Assembly: GCF_000613245.1 (NCBI RefSeq)
Contig: NZ_HG964936.1
Location: 489,010-553,009 of the forward strand
Source: Mycobacterium asiaticum DSM 44297
GTDB lineage: Bacteria > Actinomycetota > Actinomycetes > Mycobacteriales > Mycobacteriaceae
Length of the DNA: 64,000 nucleotides
Direction: 5' to 3'
In this document: positions 1-8,379 of the stretch, piece after piece
Numbering within the stretch: position 1 is the stretch's first letter
Layout: every line of letters starts with the position of its first letter
Translations under genes and position numbers: made by a program
Notes under the pieces: generated by a model
What the model was told of the DNA's origin: nothing
What the model saw: the letters and a program-made list of their open reading frames with translations, nothing else
Databases searched by the model: none

Positions 1-1752
1 GAGAAGCTGGGTGAGTCCGGGGAAGGTGAGGATGTGCGCGCCCGGCACCGTGACCATTACCTGGCCATCGCGGGTGCACTCGACGACCCAGCCCGAGCAA
101 GCGACGGGCGGTACATCGCGCTGGCCGAAGCGGAGATCGACAATCTGCGGGCTGCGTTCAGCTGGAGTCTCGACAGCGGAGATACCGAAACCGCTTTGCG
201 AATGGCGTCCCTCCTCGCCCCGCTCTGGGTGGTTCGTGGTCGCATTCAAGAGGCTTTGATGGGCTGGTTCGATGTCGCACTCTCCGAAAGCCACTCCGGC
301 GCAGTATCTCCGTCCGCGGTGTCGCGCGCTTTAGCCGACAAGGCCGTACTGCATACCTGGGCTGTCGGTACCGATGGCGGTGACTGGGCCGAGCAGGCCG
401 TGGCGATGGCTCGTGAGATCGGCGACCCAGCTCTGCTGGTGCGGGCCCTCACCGCCTGTGCCGTCATGGCCGCCAGTCAGGGCGAAGCGAAACAAGACTA
501 CTTTGACGAGACGATCAGCTTGGCGCGCTCCTTGGGGGATACGTGGACCCTTGGTCAGGTGCTCGGTTGGCAAGCAAGCTTTGCGTTCCTGGCCGGGGAT
601 CCGACGACTGTGCGGCAATTGGCCAGCGAGGGGCACCGAATGGCGGCCGAGAGCGGCGATGAATTCACCCTTCGGTACTGCGGCATCTGGCTGTCCTGGG
701 CGCAATTGGTCAACGGCGATGTGGTCGGCGCCACATCCCGACTGCGCGAGATCGAAATCGACGCGCAGGCGACCCAGGATGCACTTTCGTGGGCTTTGGC
801 CACGATCTTCGGCGGTCTGGCGCTGTCCTACCGCGGCGATATTCCGGCCGCGCGGCTTGTTCTGAGCGCACCGATGCGGGTGATCACCGATCTCGGTGGT
901 CTCTGGCTGGGCAATGCCCACGGTGTGCATGCTCAGGCGGCCCTGGCTGCAGGTGCCGTGGGCGACCTTGAATCGGCAAGCGCTGCGGCCTGGGAGGAAC
1001 TGCAGGTCAACCGCTTTCACCAGCAGATGTACCTCTACTTACTCGCGGAGGCTGCACTGGCCCAGAATGAACTGCACACTGCGCGTACACAGGCCGACGA
1101 TGCCGTCGCCCAGAGCCGGGGCTGGCATCGAGCGCTGTCGTTGGTAACTCGGGCACGAGTTGCGATCGCAGCTGGCGAATTTGAAAAGGCGGACCGGGAC
1201 GTGCACGAAGCGCTGGCTTTGGCGGTCAGCCTAGATGTGCTCCTAGCCGTTCCCGACTTGTTGGAGCTACTGGCGACTTTGGCCCTCGGCGCTGGCCGTC
1301 ATCCGGATGCCGCCCGGTTGTTGGGGGCCGCCGAAGAGTTGCGGCAGCGGATGGGCTCGGTTCGGTTCAAGTCCTATGACGGCGACCATGACGATGTGCT
1401 GGCACGTCTGCGAGAGGCTCTGGGCGACACAGGCTTCGAGGAAGCGTGGGGTGCGGGTGCCGCGCTGTCCGCCGAGGAGTCGATCGCCTACGCCCAACGA
1501 GGCCGAGGTCAACGGAAGCGACCGAGCAGCGGCTGGGGATCGCTCACACCCACCGAGCGCGCCGTCGTCGAATTGGTGAGTGACGGATTATCCAACAAGG
1601 CAATCGCGGCAAAGCTTTTCATCTCATTGCGGACGGTGGAAAGCCACCTCACCCACATCTACACCAAGGTGGGACTGGCCTCTCGGGTGCAACTCGTTCA
1701 GGAGGCGGCGCGCCATGCCCGATCAGGCGTCGTGGTAGACCAAAAGCCATGA
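1..1752 (+). CDS. LuxR-family regulator with TPR-like helical region (5' end outside window)
   Basis: The reading frame is open from the first base, so the gene starts upstream; 583 residues are visible. Most of it is alanine-rich helical sequence of the TPR-like type found in large ATP-binding LuxR (MalT/LAL-like) regulators. The last 65 residues are a clear LuxR helix-turn-helix, with the LTPTERAVVELVSDG start and the SLRTVESHLTHIYTKVG recognition helix. By family, the missing N-terminus should hold a P-loop ATPase or a cyclase domain, as in M. tuberculosis Rv0386, Rv1358 and Rv2488c. The stop overlaps the start of the next gene by four bases, so the amidase is cotranscribed. The effector is unknown. 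Confidence 0.85.
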   Translation, partial: EKLGESGEGEDVRARHRDHYLAIAGALDDPARASDGRYIALAEAEIDNLRAAFSWSLDSGDTETALRMASLLAPLWVVRGRIQEALMGWFDVALSESHSGAVSPSAVSRALADKAVLHTWAVGTDGGDWAEQAVAMAREIGDPALLVRALTACAVMAASQGEAKQDYFDETISLARSLGDTWTLGQVLGWQASFAFLAGDPTTVRQLASEGHRMAAESGDEFTLRYCGIWLSWAQLVNGDVVGATSRLREIEIDAQATQDALSWALATIFGGLALSYRGDIPAARLVLSAPMRVITDLGGLWLGNAHGVHAQAALAAGAVGDLESASAAAWEELQVNRFHQQMYLYLLAEAALAQNELHTARTQADDAVAQSRGWHRALSLVTRARVAIAAGEFEKADRDVHEALALAVSLDVLLAVPDLLELLATLALGAGRHPDAARLLGAAEELRQRMGSVRFKSYDGDHDDVLARLREALGDTGFEEAWGAGAALSAEESIAYAQRGRGQRKRPSSGWGSLTPTERAVVELVSDGLSNKAIAAKLFISLRTVESHLTHIYTKVGLASRVQLVQEAARHARSGVVVDQKP

Positions 1753-3188
1753 CGGGCCTTGCCGAACAAACACGCTGGATGGACGCCACCGACCAGGCGG
1801 CGCTCGTCGCCCGGGGCGAGGTGACGCCCAGCGAGTTGATGGACGCGGCGATCGAACGCATCGAACAGTCGAACCCGGCGCTGAACGCGGTCGTCATCGA
1901 ATGGTTCGAGCACGCCCGGTCGGTGGCGGCCGACCCCGCCCTGCCCGACGGCCCGTTCCGCGGCGTGCCCTTTCTGCTGAAGGACCTCTACACCAGCTTC
2001 GCCGGCCAGACGATGTCCAACGGCAACGTCGCACTCAAAGACGCGGGCCGAATCGACACCACCGACACCACCCTGGTGTCCCGGTTCAAAGCGGCCGGAC
2101 TCGTCATCGCCGGGCGGACGAACAGTCCCGAGATGGGCAGCCTGCCCACCACGCAGCCGCTGGCCTGGGGACCCACCCGCAACCCATGGGATCTGGACCG
2201 CACCCCGGGCGGCTCCAGTGGCGGGGCGGCCGCAGCGGTGGCCGTCGGGATGGTCCCGTTCGCCAATGCCTCCGACGGCGGCGGCAGCATCCGGATCCCG
2301 GCGTCGTGCTGCGGTCTGGTGGGGCTCAAGCCGAGCCAGGGCCGGATCACCGTCGGCCCGCTACGCGCCGAGGTGGGTCTGGGAGTGGAGCTGTGCGTGA
2401 GCCGCACCGTACGCGACACGGCGGGACTGCTGGACGCGGTGCGCGGACCCGGTGTCGGCGACACCGTCATCGCGCCCGCGCCGCTTCGGCCCTACCTCGA
2501 CGAGGTCGGTGCCGAACCTGGCCGGCTGCGCATCGGACTACTCGACTTCCACCCGCGCGGCGGCTTCGTCCATCAGGATTGCGTCGACGCGGTGCAATCC
2601 GCCGCGTCAATGCTGGAAAGTCTCGGGCACATCGTCGAGCCTGCGTGGCCGCCGTGTCTGGCCGATACGACGTTGCAGCAGAAGTTCATGGCGTTGTGGG
2701 CTACGCAGCTGGCAATGGCGGCGCGGGGCTTCAGCGCGACGCTGGGCCGCGAGGTGACCGCCGCGGACATCGAACCGGTGAACTGGGTGCTTATCGAGCG
2801 GGCGCGGCACGTGAGTGCCGTTGACTATGCCGCGGCCGAGAACGCGGTGTACGCGTTCCGGCGTGCGCTGCAGCAGTGGTGGGCCGACGGTTGGGACCTG
2901 TTGCTCACCCCGACGGTTTCCGAGCCGCCAATTCCGTTGGTGGAGTTCGAGAACAACCCGGAACACCCTACGGCGCCGATGCGCCGCGGCGGTGAGTTCG
3001 CGGCGTTCACACCACCGTTCAACATGAGTGGGCAGCCGGCGATCAGCCTTCCCGTGCATCGCAATGCCGACGGCCTACCGATCGGTGTTCAACTCGCCGC
3101 TGCCTACGGCAGGGAGGACGTGCTGATTCGCATTGCCGCGCAACTCGAGTCGGCGCATCCGTGGGCGGGGTACCGCCCGACGGCCTGA
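1749..3188 (+). CDS. Amidase-signature family hydrolase
   Basis: A 479-residue serine hydrolase of the amidase-signature family, which cleaves amide bonds of small or acyl substrates. The Ser-cisSer-Lys triad can be placed: Lys78 in VPFLLKDL, Ser156/157 in the GGSSGG loop, and nucleophile Ser180 in DGGGSIRIPA. Length is normal for the family. No signal peptide is seen, so it is probably cytoplasmic. The ATG overlaps the stop of the LuxR-type regulator (ATGA), which suggests co-expression. The signature does not separate GatA-like from catabolic amidases, but no gatB or gatC is nearby and GatA would sit with them, so a catabolic role is more likely. Confidence 0.92.
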   Translation: MTGLAEQTRWMDATDQAALVARGEVTPSELMDAAIERIEQSNPALNAVVIEWFEHARSVAADPALPDGPFRGVPFLLKDLYTSFAGQTMSNGNVALKDAGRIDTTDTTLVSRFKAAGLVIAGRTNSPEMGSLPTTQPLAWGPTRNPWDLDRTPGGSSGGAAAAVAVGMVPFANASDGGGSIRIPASCCGLVGLKPSQGRITVGPLRAEVGLGVELCVSRTVRDTAGLLDAVRGPGVGDTVIAPAPLRPYLDEVGAEPGRLRIGLLDFHPRGGFVHQDCVDAVQSAASMLESLGHIVEPAWPPCLADTTLQQKFMALWATQLAMAARGFSATLGREVTAADIEPVNWVLIERARHVSAVDYAAAENAVYAFRRALQQWWADGWDLLLTPTVSEPPIPLVEFENNPEHPTAPMRRGGEFAAFTPPFNMSGQPAISLPVHRNADGLPIGVQLAAAYGREDVLIRIAAQLESAHPWAGYRPTA

Positions 3189-3197
3189 CCGCCCCGT

Positions 3198-3866
3198 TCA
3201 CTTGCGCTCACCGTTGAACCGGGCTCGCGCGACGTCGGCCGCGCCGTTGCCCGTGACCAGCCACAGCGTCGTTAAACTCTGCACCAGGTCGTCCAGTGAG
3301 ACATCGGTCTTTCCGTCCACGAAGGAGAGGATCGCCTGTGCGGTGCCGCCGATGATGAATGCTGGAGCCACCTGGGCCAGTGGATCGGATTCCAACTCCA
3401 CGCCGTGGATTGTCCGTGCATGCGCGACGAGAATCGTTGTCAGACCGCGCATTACGTTGTTGCGATGTTCATGTAGCGCCGGTGATGTGGCGGTACCGCC
3501 CAGCAGCGCCCGCGCCCGCCGCGGATCGCTGATCAACGTCTGAACCACAGCCTGCACGGCGGCGCGTGCCTGTTCCTCGATCGGGCCGGCCGCCGCACCG
3601 ACTGCCGCGGCCAACGTCGCCGCACCCACCTCCCCAGCAATTTCGTCGACTGCGGCGGCTGCCACGGCATCGAGGCCGTCGAAGTTCTCGTAGAAATATC
3701 GCTTGTTGAGCCCGGCCGCGGCGCACAGCTTGTCGACCGTCACCGCGCGCCACTCCTCGCCGGCCATCACGTCCAGGGCCGCGTCGATCAACCGCCCGCG
3801 GCGCTGCAATCGGCGCTGCTCGGCCGACTGGCCCCCATAGCTGCGTTGCGGGACCTCGGACACCAC
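3198..3866 (-). CDS. TetR-family transcriptional regulator
   Basis: A helix-turn-helix near residues 15-60, with LIDAALDVM, AVTVDKLCAAAGLNKRYFYENF, is typical of TetR repressors and is followed by an alpha-helical ligand-binding domain. The frame extends upstream to 4088, but that stretch would cover the operator repeats and the neighbour's start. I therefore take the tandem GTG codons at 3866/3863, which follow a GAAAGG ribosome-binding site, giving about 222 residues. It is divergent from the 3988 gene, and two copies of a near-palindrome lie between them. It most likely represses itself and the 3988-5489 gene pair. The ligand cannot be read from sequence. Confidence 0.85.
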   Translation of the reverse strand: MVSEVPQRSYGGQSAEQRRLQRRGRLIDAALDVMAGEEWRAVTVDKLCAAAGLNKRYFYENFDGLDAVAAAAVDEIAGEVGAATLAAAVGAAAGPIEEQARAAVQAVVQTLISDPRRARALLGGTATSPALHEHRNNVMRGLTTILVAHARTIHGVELESDPLAQVAPAFIIGGTAQAILSFVDGKTDVSLDDLVQSLTTLWLVTGNGAADVARARFNGERK

Positions 3867-3926
3867 TCGATCGTCGCACCTTTCCAGCTCGCAGATGCGA
3901 GTGCCTTGACAACCCGGCACGTATCC

Positions 3927-3970
3927 GGCACGGTTTCGTACCAGAATCAGTGTGGCACGAATTCGTACCA
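3927..3970. promoter_or_regulatory. Paired operator repeats upstream of the TetR gene
   Basis: Two 17-bp direct repeats, GGCACGGTTTCGTACCA at 3927-3943 and GGCACGAATTCGTACCA at 3954-3970, lie 27 bp apart. The second is a near-perfect inverted repeat (GGCACG-AATT-CGTACC, one mismatched pair). They sit between the divergent TetR gene and the 3988 gene, with the second copy touching the latter's ribosome-binding site. This is the normal layout of a TetR operator; binding is inferred. Confidence 0.7.
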
Positions 3971-3987
3971 AAAGGAGAGTGGCGGCT

Positions 3988-4683
3988 ATGACACGCACTT
4001 CGGCGACGACCACCCGAGGCGGCCGGGACACGGACCGACCCGTCCGGGCCGATGCATCGGTGCTGGCCGAACTGCGTGAATCAGTCAAGGGATCGCCGGC
4101 CCTCGCCCGCCGCCAGGGCTGGGATTATCTGCGCGACTTGGGGCAACGAGGGCGGCGCGACCAGCTTGCGGCGATCTTCGCCCAGGGGACGGCCCCAGCG
4201 GGACCTGACGGCGCGCTCGAGGGACTGATCGTCGGCAAGCTGTTCGGCATCCCCGAAGCGCATCTGGCAAACCCGCTGCTGAAGATCAATCCGACCTGGC
4301 GGGGAAAGACCTTCAACCTGGCCGCCGGGACGGGGTTCAACAGACTGGCGCCAATTGCATGGGCCGCGATGCCGATCATCGCCCCGGGCTATCGGGGGCT
4401 GCGGCGAATCGGACGCGAGGCCAAGGGATTTCACTTCACCCACCGCATCGACACCGCCGCCGTGGAGCCGTTCATCAAGATCCGTGCGCTGGACTACGGC
4501 GTCGAGGAATACCGGAATCCCAGCGTTCGCACCTTCCCGATCAAACGCACCCGGGACGAGATCGTCGAACTGCTTCCGGGACTGTTCCTGGGCCGCGCGC
4601 TCTTGACAATGCGCAGCGGCGAGATTCGCCTCATCGCATACTTCGCCTTGCGGGAATTCAGCGATGAGGGCGCAGTGTCGTGA
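3988..4683 (+). CDS. Conserved protein of unknown function, TetR-linked
   Basis: A 231-residue protein I do not recognise. I place the start at the ATG after AAAGGAGAG (10 bases upstream); an upstream in-frame GTG at 3952 lies within the operator and has no such site. The N-terminal 25 residues are rich in Thr/Arg; the middle (about 100-140) has a hydrophobic stretch IAWAAMPIIAPGYRG; the C-terminal half is mixed alpha/beta with no catalytic motif I can name. Its stop overlaps the dehydrogenase start (GTGA), and it faces the TetR gene across the operator, so the two genes form a repressed operon. Function is best sought through the dehydrogenase's substrate. Confidence 0.75.
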   Translation: MTRTSATTTRGGRDTDRPVRADASVLAELRESVKGSPALARRQGWDYLRDLGQRGRRDQLAAIFAQGTAPAGPDGALEGLIVGKLFGIPEAHLANPLLKINPTWRGKTFNLAAGTGFNRLAPIAWAAMPIIAPGYRGLRRIGREAKGFHFTHRIDTAAVEPFIKIRALDYGVEEYRNPSVRTFPIKRTRDEIVELLPGLFLGRALLTMRSGEIRLIAYFALREFSDEGAVS

Positions 4684-5489
4684 TCAACCTCAAGGGCGCC
4701 GTGGTCTGCGTCACCGGCGGTGCGCGGGGTATCGGGTTGGCGACGGCCACGGAACTGGCCCGCAGGGGAGCGCGAGTCCTGATGGGCGATCTGGATCTGG
4801 CCGAAGCCGAACGCGCGGCGGCACCGATCGGTGCGCTTGCTGCTCACCTCGATGTCACCGATCCCGCAAGTGTTGCTGACTTTCATTCTGTGGCACGAGA
4901 TCTGGGCCCGCCCGCGATGCTGGTGAACAATGCCGGCATCCAGTACATGGGTCCGTTCGTTGATCAGAAGCTAAACCTTTTCCATCGTGAGGTCGCGGTG
5001 AATTTCGTCGGTGTCATCAACGGCATGCACGAGTTTCTGCCGGGCATGCTGGCCCGTGACTACGGCCACATCGTAAATATCGCGTCGATGGCGGCGAAGG
5101 TCACTACACCGGGAATAGCGGTCTATTGCGCTACCAAGTATGCGGTCACGGCGCTGTCACGGGCAGTCCGTGCCGAAATCGCAGGGACCGCAGTAACTAT
5201 CACAACGGTACTGCCTACCGCCGTGCATACCGAGCTCACCGCCGGGGTCTCACTCGACCTCCTGCCGACCCGCCGGCCCGAACAGATCGCCCGGGTCGTT
5301 GCCGACAGCGCGCGATCCACCTTGCGCGAAGTGACCGTGCCGCGCTGGCTGGCGGCCGTCGGCGTGCTCGAGGAGGCTGCGCCCGAGCCGTTGTTGCAAC
5401 GCCTGAAACAGCTCGCCACGTTGCGCCGCCCGCCGGGGCACTACGACGAACAGCGACGGCGAAACTATCTTGACCGGATCGGGCAGTGA
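4680..5489 (+). CDS. Short-chain dehydrogenase/reductase (SDR)
   Basis: A classical SDR of 269 residues: nucleotide-binding TGGARGIG near residue 12, NNAG near 82, and the Ser/Tyr-x-x-x-Lys active site in NIASMAAK...YCATKYA. The acidic residue after beta-2 (GDLDLAE) suggests NAD(H) rather than NADP(H). It starts at GTG 4680, overlapping the preceding stop. The C-terminus is longer and more basic (about residues 230-269) than in minimal SDRs, as in several mycobacterial members. It probably oxidises or reduces a hydrophobic alcohol or ketone made by the nearby P450 enzymes; that link is inference from position. Confidence 0.9.
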   Translation: MINLKGAVVCVTGGARGIGLATATELARRGARVLMGDLDLAEAERAAAPIGALAAHLDVTDPASVADFHSVARDLGPPAMLVNNAGIQYMGPFVDQKLNLFHREVAVNFVGVINGMHEFLPGMLARDYGHIVNIASMAAKVTTPGIAVYCATKYAVTALSRAVRAEIAGTAVTITTVLPTAVHTELTAGVSLDLLPTRRPEQIARVVADSARSTLREVTVPRWLAAVGVLEEAAPEPLLQRLKQLATLRRPPGHYDEQRRRNYLDRIGQ

Positions 5490-5497
5490 CCGCCTGG

Positions 5498-6727
5498 CTA
5501 GCAGTCGAATTCGATCGGCAAGCTGATCGGACCGCTCAGGCTCACCATCGGCTTCCAGGGAACCGGCCCTGACAATCGCGGATTCTGCATTCGGCCCGTG
5601 AGCACCGTGAGCGCCTCGGCAAGCTCGCGCCGGGCCAGGTTGGCGCCGAGGCAGTAGTGGATCCCACCGCCGAACGTCAGGATCGCCGGGCTCCCATGCC
5701 GGGTGATGTCGACACGCTCCGGCTCGTCATAGATCGCCGGATCCCGGTTGGCCGCAGCGGTATTGGCCAGCACCGTAGTGCCCGCCGGGAAGAGGTAACC
5801 GTCCAGCTCGGCGTCCTCGGCCACCATGCGAAGGGTTCCGCACGCGATCGGCGAGTGACGCATGGTCTCCTCAACCGCGCTCATCGCCAGCTCGGGCCGC
5901 CGCTGCAGCAGTGCCCACTGCTCGGGGTGCTCGCACAGCACCTGCACCGACGCGGCCAGTTGATTGCGGGTGGTGTCGGTTCCGGCCAACAGCAGGCCGC
6001 CGGCAAGCATGCGCAATTCGGCCGGACTCAAGCGGTCGCCGTCGTCTTCGGCGCGGATCAGGTCGGAAAGCAAGTCATCGGTGAGGCTGTGCCGGCGCCG
6101 GGCCACCATCTCGTCGACATAGTCGTCGAGCTCTCCCCAGGCCCGCATGACGTCCGGCTCGATCGCGGCTACGCCGTCGATGAAGCTGAAGGCCTTGAAG
6201 ATCTCGTCGGCCCAGCGCGAAAACTGTTGCCAATCCTCGCGGGGCGCGCCCAGCAGCGCGCAGATGATCGGCACCGGATATGGGCGTGCGAGATCCGTGA
6301 CGACGTCGCAACGGCCGGCGTCGGCAACCCGGTCGACCAATTCGTCCATCACGGCGACCATCGTGTCGTGCAGGCGCAGCGTGGCCCTTGGCGTGAATGC
6401 CTTCGATGTCAGGCTGCGTAGCCGGTGGTGCGCATCGCCCTCCACGCACAGCAAGCTGTTCATCACCTTCTCCCACAAGGGGCCCGAAGTGATGCCCTGC
6501 ACCACCAGATTCAAGCCGGGCGGGATCCGAAACCGGTTGTCGCGCAACACCGATCGGACCAGCTGATACGAGAGCACCTCCGGTCCGAACGGGCCCAAAG
6601 CGACCGGTGCTTGCCGCCGCGCCTCCTGGATGCGGGGATAGATAGCGGCCGGGGTTTCCACCGGGTCATAGGCGAGCGTCGGCAGATCGGCATCGAAGAT
6701 GTTTTTGGGCGCAATCCCGACCACCAT
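5498..6727 (-). CDS. Cytochrome P450
   Basis: A 409-residue bacterial P450 with the I-helix oxygen-activation motif AGTDTT (248-253), the ExxR element in VEETMRHSP, and the haem loop FGGGIHYCLGANLAR with ligand Cys359. The ATG at 6727 follows GGAGG. It is soluble, without an N-terminal anchor, and would need ferredoxin and reductase from elsewhere. It is convergent with the SDR gene (8-bp gap) and divergent from the next P450, sharing a 254-bp promoter region. The haem-loop style resembles the mycobacterial CYP124/125/142 group, but I do not assign a subfamily. Substrate unknown. Confidence 0.92.
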   Translation of the reverse strand: MVVGIAPKNIFDADLPTLAYDPVETPAAIYPRIQEARRQAPVALGPFGPEVLSYQLVRSVLRDNRFRIPPGLNLVVQGITSGPLWEKVMNSLLCVEGDAHHRLRSLTSKAFTPRATLRLHDTMVAVMDELVDRVADAGRCDVVTDLARPYPVPIICALLGAPREDWQQFSRWADEIFKAFSFIDGVAAIEPDVMRAWGELDDYVDEMVARRRHSLTDDLLSDLIRAEDDGDRLSPAELRMLAGGLLLAGTDTTRNQLAASVQVLCEHPEQWALLQRRPELAMSAVEETMRHSPIACGTLRMVAEDAELDGYLFPAGTTVLANTAAANRDPAIYDEPERVDITRHGSPAILTFGGGIHYCLGANLARRELAEALTVLTGRMQNPRLSGPVPWKPMVSLSGPISLPIEFDC

Positions 6728-6814
6728 AGTGGCCTCCTATGCAGACGAAGCTGCCACGAATGTATGGCCAGCGGAAGGCAGTGTCAACGACCGTTGCCAG
6801 CCGGAGGCGATGTC

Positions 6815-6842
6815 GCCATACGGAATTGTCTGTCCGTATGGC
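6815..6842. promoter_or_regulatory. Inverted repeat between divergent P450 genes
   Basis: Perfect 10-bp arms, GCCATACGGA (6815-6824) and TCCGTATGGC (6833-6842), are separated by 8 bp. This is the only strong symmetry I see in the 254-bp gap between the two divergent P450 genes. It is 88 bp from the start of one gene and 140 bp from the other, well placed to be an operator controlling both. It does not match the KstR motif (TnnAACnnGTTnnA). The binding protein is unknown. Confidence 0.6.
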
Positions 6843-6981
6843 CGGGCGTCATTGCTGCGCGGCTGGGATGCCGCCGAGGGTTCACAGATTGCCAGGACTG
6901 GCGGCGTGTCGCCGTACCTCTGCGCACGTTCGCGCCACGGGGAAATTTGACCCGGTGGACCCAGGCGTCGACGATCGAGTC

Positions 6982-8364
6982 ATGCCCACCCATACATCCA
7001 CGGCCGCCTCCGCAGCGCTGCCCCCAGGCCCGCGACTGCCCGGCTGGGTGCTGGCAGCGCTGGTGATGGGCCACGGAGCGAAGGCCGTGGCGGCTTGCCG
7101 ACGCCGCTACGGCAGCGTGTTCGCTCTTCGCATCGCGTTCCTGGGCGACATGGTGTATCTGGGTGACCCGGCCGACATCAAGACGGTGTTCGCCGGTGAT
7201 CCCCGCGTCTACCACGCCGGGGAAGCGAACAAGATGCTGGCCGGGCTGCTGGGGGACAGTTCGCTGCTGGTCATCGACGAGGACGTGCATCGTGAACGCC
7301 GCCGGCTGATGCTGCCGCCCTTTCACCGCGACGCTGTCGCGCGGCAAGCTGCGGTGATGGCCGAGATCGCCGCGGCCAACGTTGCCTGCTGGCCGGTAGG
7401 TACACCATTCTCGTTGTTGCCCAAGATGTCTGAGATCACCTTGGAGGTGATCCTGCGGACGGTGGTCGGCGCCACCGACCCGGCGCGGCTGGCGGCGCTA
7501 CGCGAGATCATGCCGCAGCTGCTCAAGGTCGGTCCGTGGGAAACCCTCGCGATCGCCAACCCGAAGCTGCAGCAGCGGCGGCCGTGGCGCGCGCTGCGAC
7601 GACGCATCGCCGCCGCCGACGAGCTGCTCTACGCCGAGATCGCCGACCGCCGCGCCGACCCCGACCTGGCCAACCGGACCGACACGCTGGCGATGCTGGT
7701 GCGTGCCGACCGGCCGATGAGCGACCGCGAACTGCGGGATCAGTTGCTGACTCTTCTGGTGGCCGGACACGACACCACCGCCACCGCGCTGTCCTGGGCG
7801 CTGGAGCGGCTAACCCGACACCCGGCGGTGCTGGCCAAGGCGGTGCGTGCGGCGCACGCGAGCGCAGAGGGAGATCCGGCCGGCGACGAGTACCTCGACG
7901 CGGTGGCCAAGGAGACGCTGCGGATCCGGCCGGTGGTGTTCGACGTGGGCCGAGTCCTGACCGAGCCGGTTGAGCTGGCCGGTTACCGGCTGCCCGCGGG
8001 CACCATGGTGGCCCCCGGCATGGGCTTGGTGCACGCGAGCCCCGAGGTCTATCCCGACCCGGAGCGCTTTGACCCCGATCGAATGGTCGGCGCTACGCTG
8101 ACCCCCACCACGTGGCTGCCCTTCGGCGGCGGCAATCGTCGTTGTCTTGGCGCCACTTTCGCGATGGTCGAGATGCGGGTAGTGCTGCGGGAAATCCTGC
8201 GTCGCGCCGACTTCGAGACCACCACGGCTCCCGGCGAACGGCAGAAGCTCAAGCACGTCATCTTCATTCCGCATCGCGGCGCCCGGGGGAAAGTCCGGGC
8301 GGTCAGAAATATGCCACCCGAGACAAAATCCGTCGCGTGCCCGGCCGCGCATCAGACGACCTAG
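6982..8364 (+). CDS. Cytochrome P450 (CYP135/CYP138-like)
   Basis: A 460-residue P450 with N-terminal LPPGPRLPG, I-helix VAGHDTTATALSWA, ETLRIRP (ExxR) and haem loop PFGGGNRRCLGATFA with Cys388. The LPPGPR start and the GGNRRCLGA loop recall the mycobacterial CYP135/136/138 group rather than the CYP125 group. The open frame runs back to 6739, but the stretch before 6982 is Arg/Cys-rich with no family likeness, so I choose the ATG at 6982. It heads the run of genes to 14742; the gap to the next gene is 15 bp. Its likely job is to oxidise the substrate that the downstream beta-oxidation enzymes shorten. Confidence 0.9.
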   Translation: MPTHTSTAASAALPPGPRLPGWVLAALVMGHGAKAVAACRRRYGSVFALRIAFLGDMVYLGDPADIKTVFAGDPRVYHAGEANKMLAGLLGDSSLLVIDEDVHRERRRLMLPPFHRDAVARQAAVMAEIAAANVACWPVGTPFSLLPKMSEITLEVILRTVVGATDPARLAALREIMPQLLKVGPWETLAIANPKLQQRRPWRALRRRIAAADELLYAEIADRRADPDLANRTDTLAMLVRADRPMSDRELRDQLLTLLVAGHDTTATALSWALERLTRHPAVLAKAVRAAHASAEGDPAGDEYLDAVAKETLRIRPVVFDVGRVLTEPVELAGYRLPAGTMVAPGMGLVHASPEVYPDPERFDPDRMVGATLTPTTWLPFGGGNRRCLGATFAMVEMRVVLREILRRADFETTTAPGERQKLKHVIFIPHRGARGKVRAVRNMPPETKSVACPAAHQTT

Positions 8365-8379
8365 TACTACTGTCGCGTT

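Noticed and set aside
1749..3188. GatA subunit of the tRNA amidotransferase
   Set aside because: The triad is shared with GatA, but no gatB or gatC is nearby and the gene is coupled to a LuxR-type regulator.
3867..4088. N-terminal extension of the TetR regulator
   Set aside because: It would span the operator repeats and overlap the divergent gene; the GTG pair at 3866/3863 has a ribosome-binding site.
6739..6981. N-terminal 81-residue extension of the P450 at 6982
   Set aside because: It is Arg/Cys-rich, covers the inverted repeat in the promoter region, and lacks P450 likeness; the LPPGPR start follows ATG 6982.
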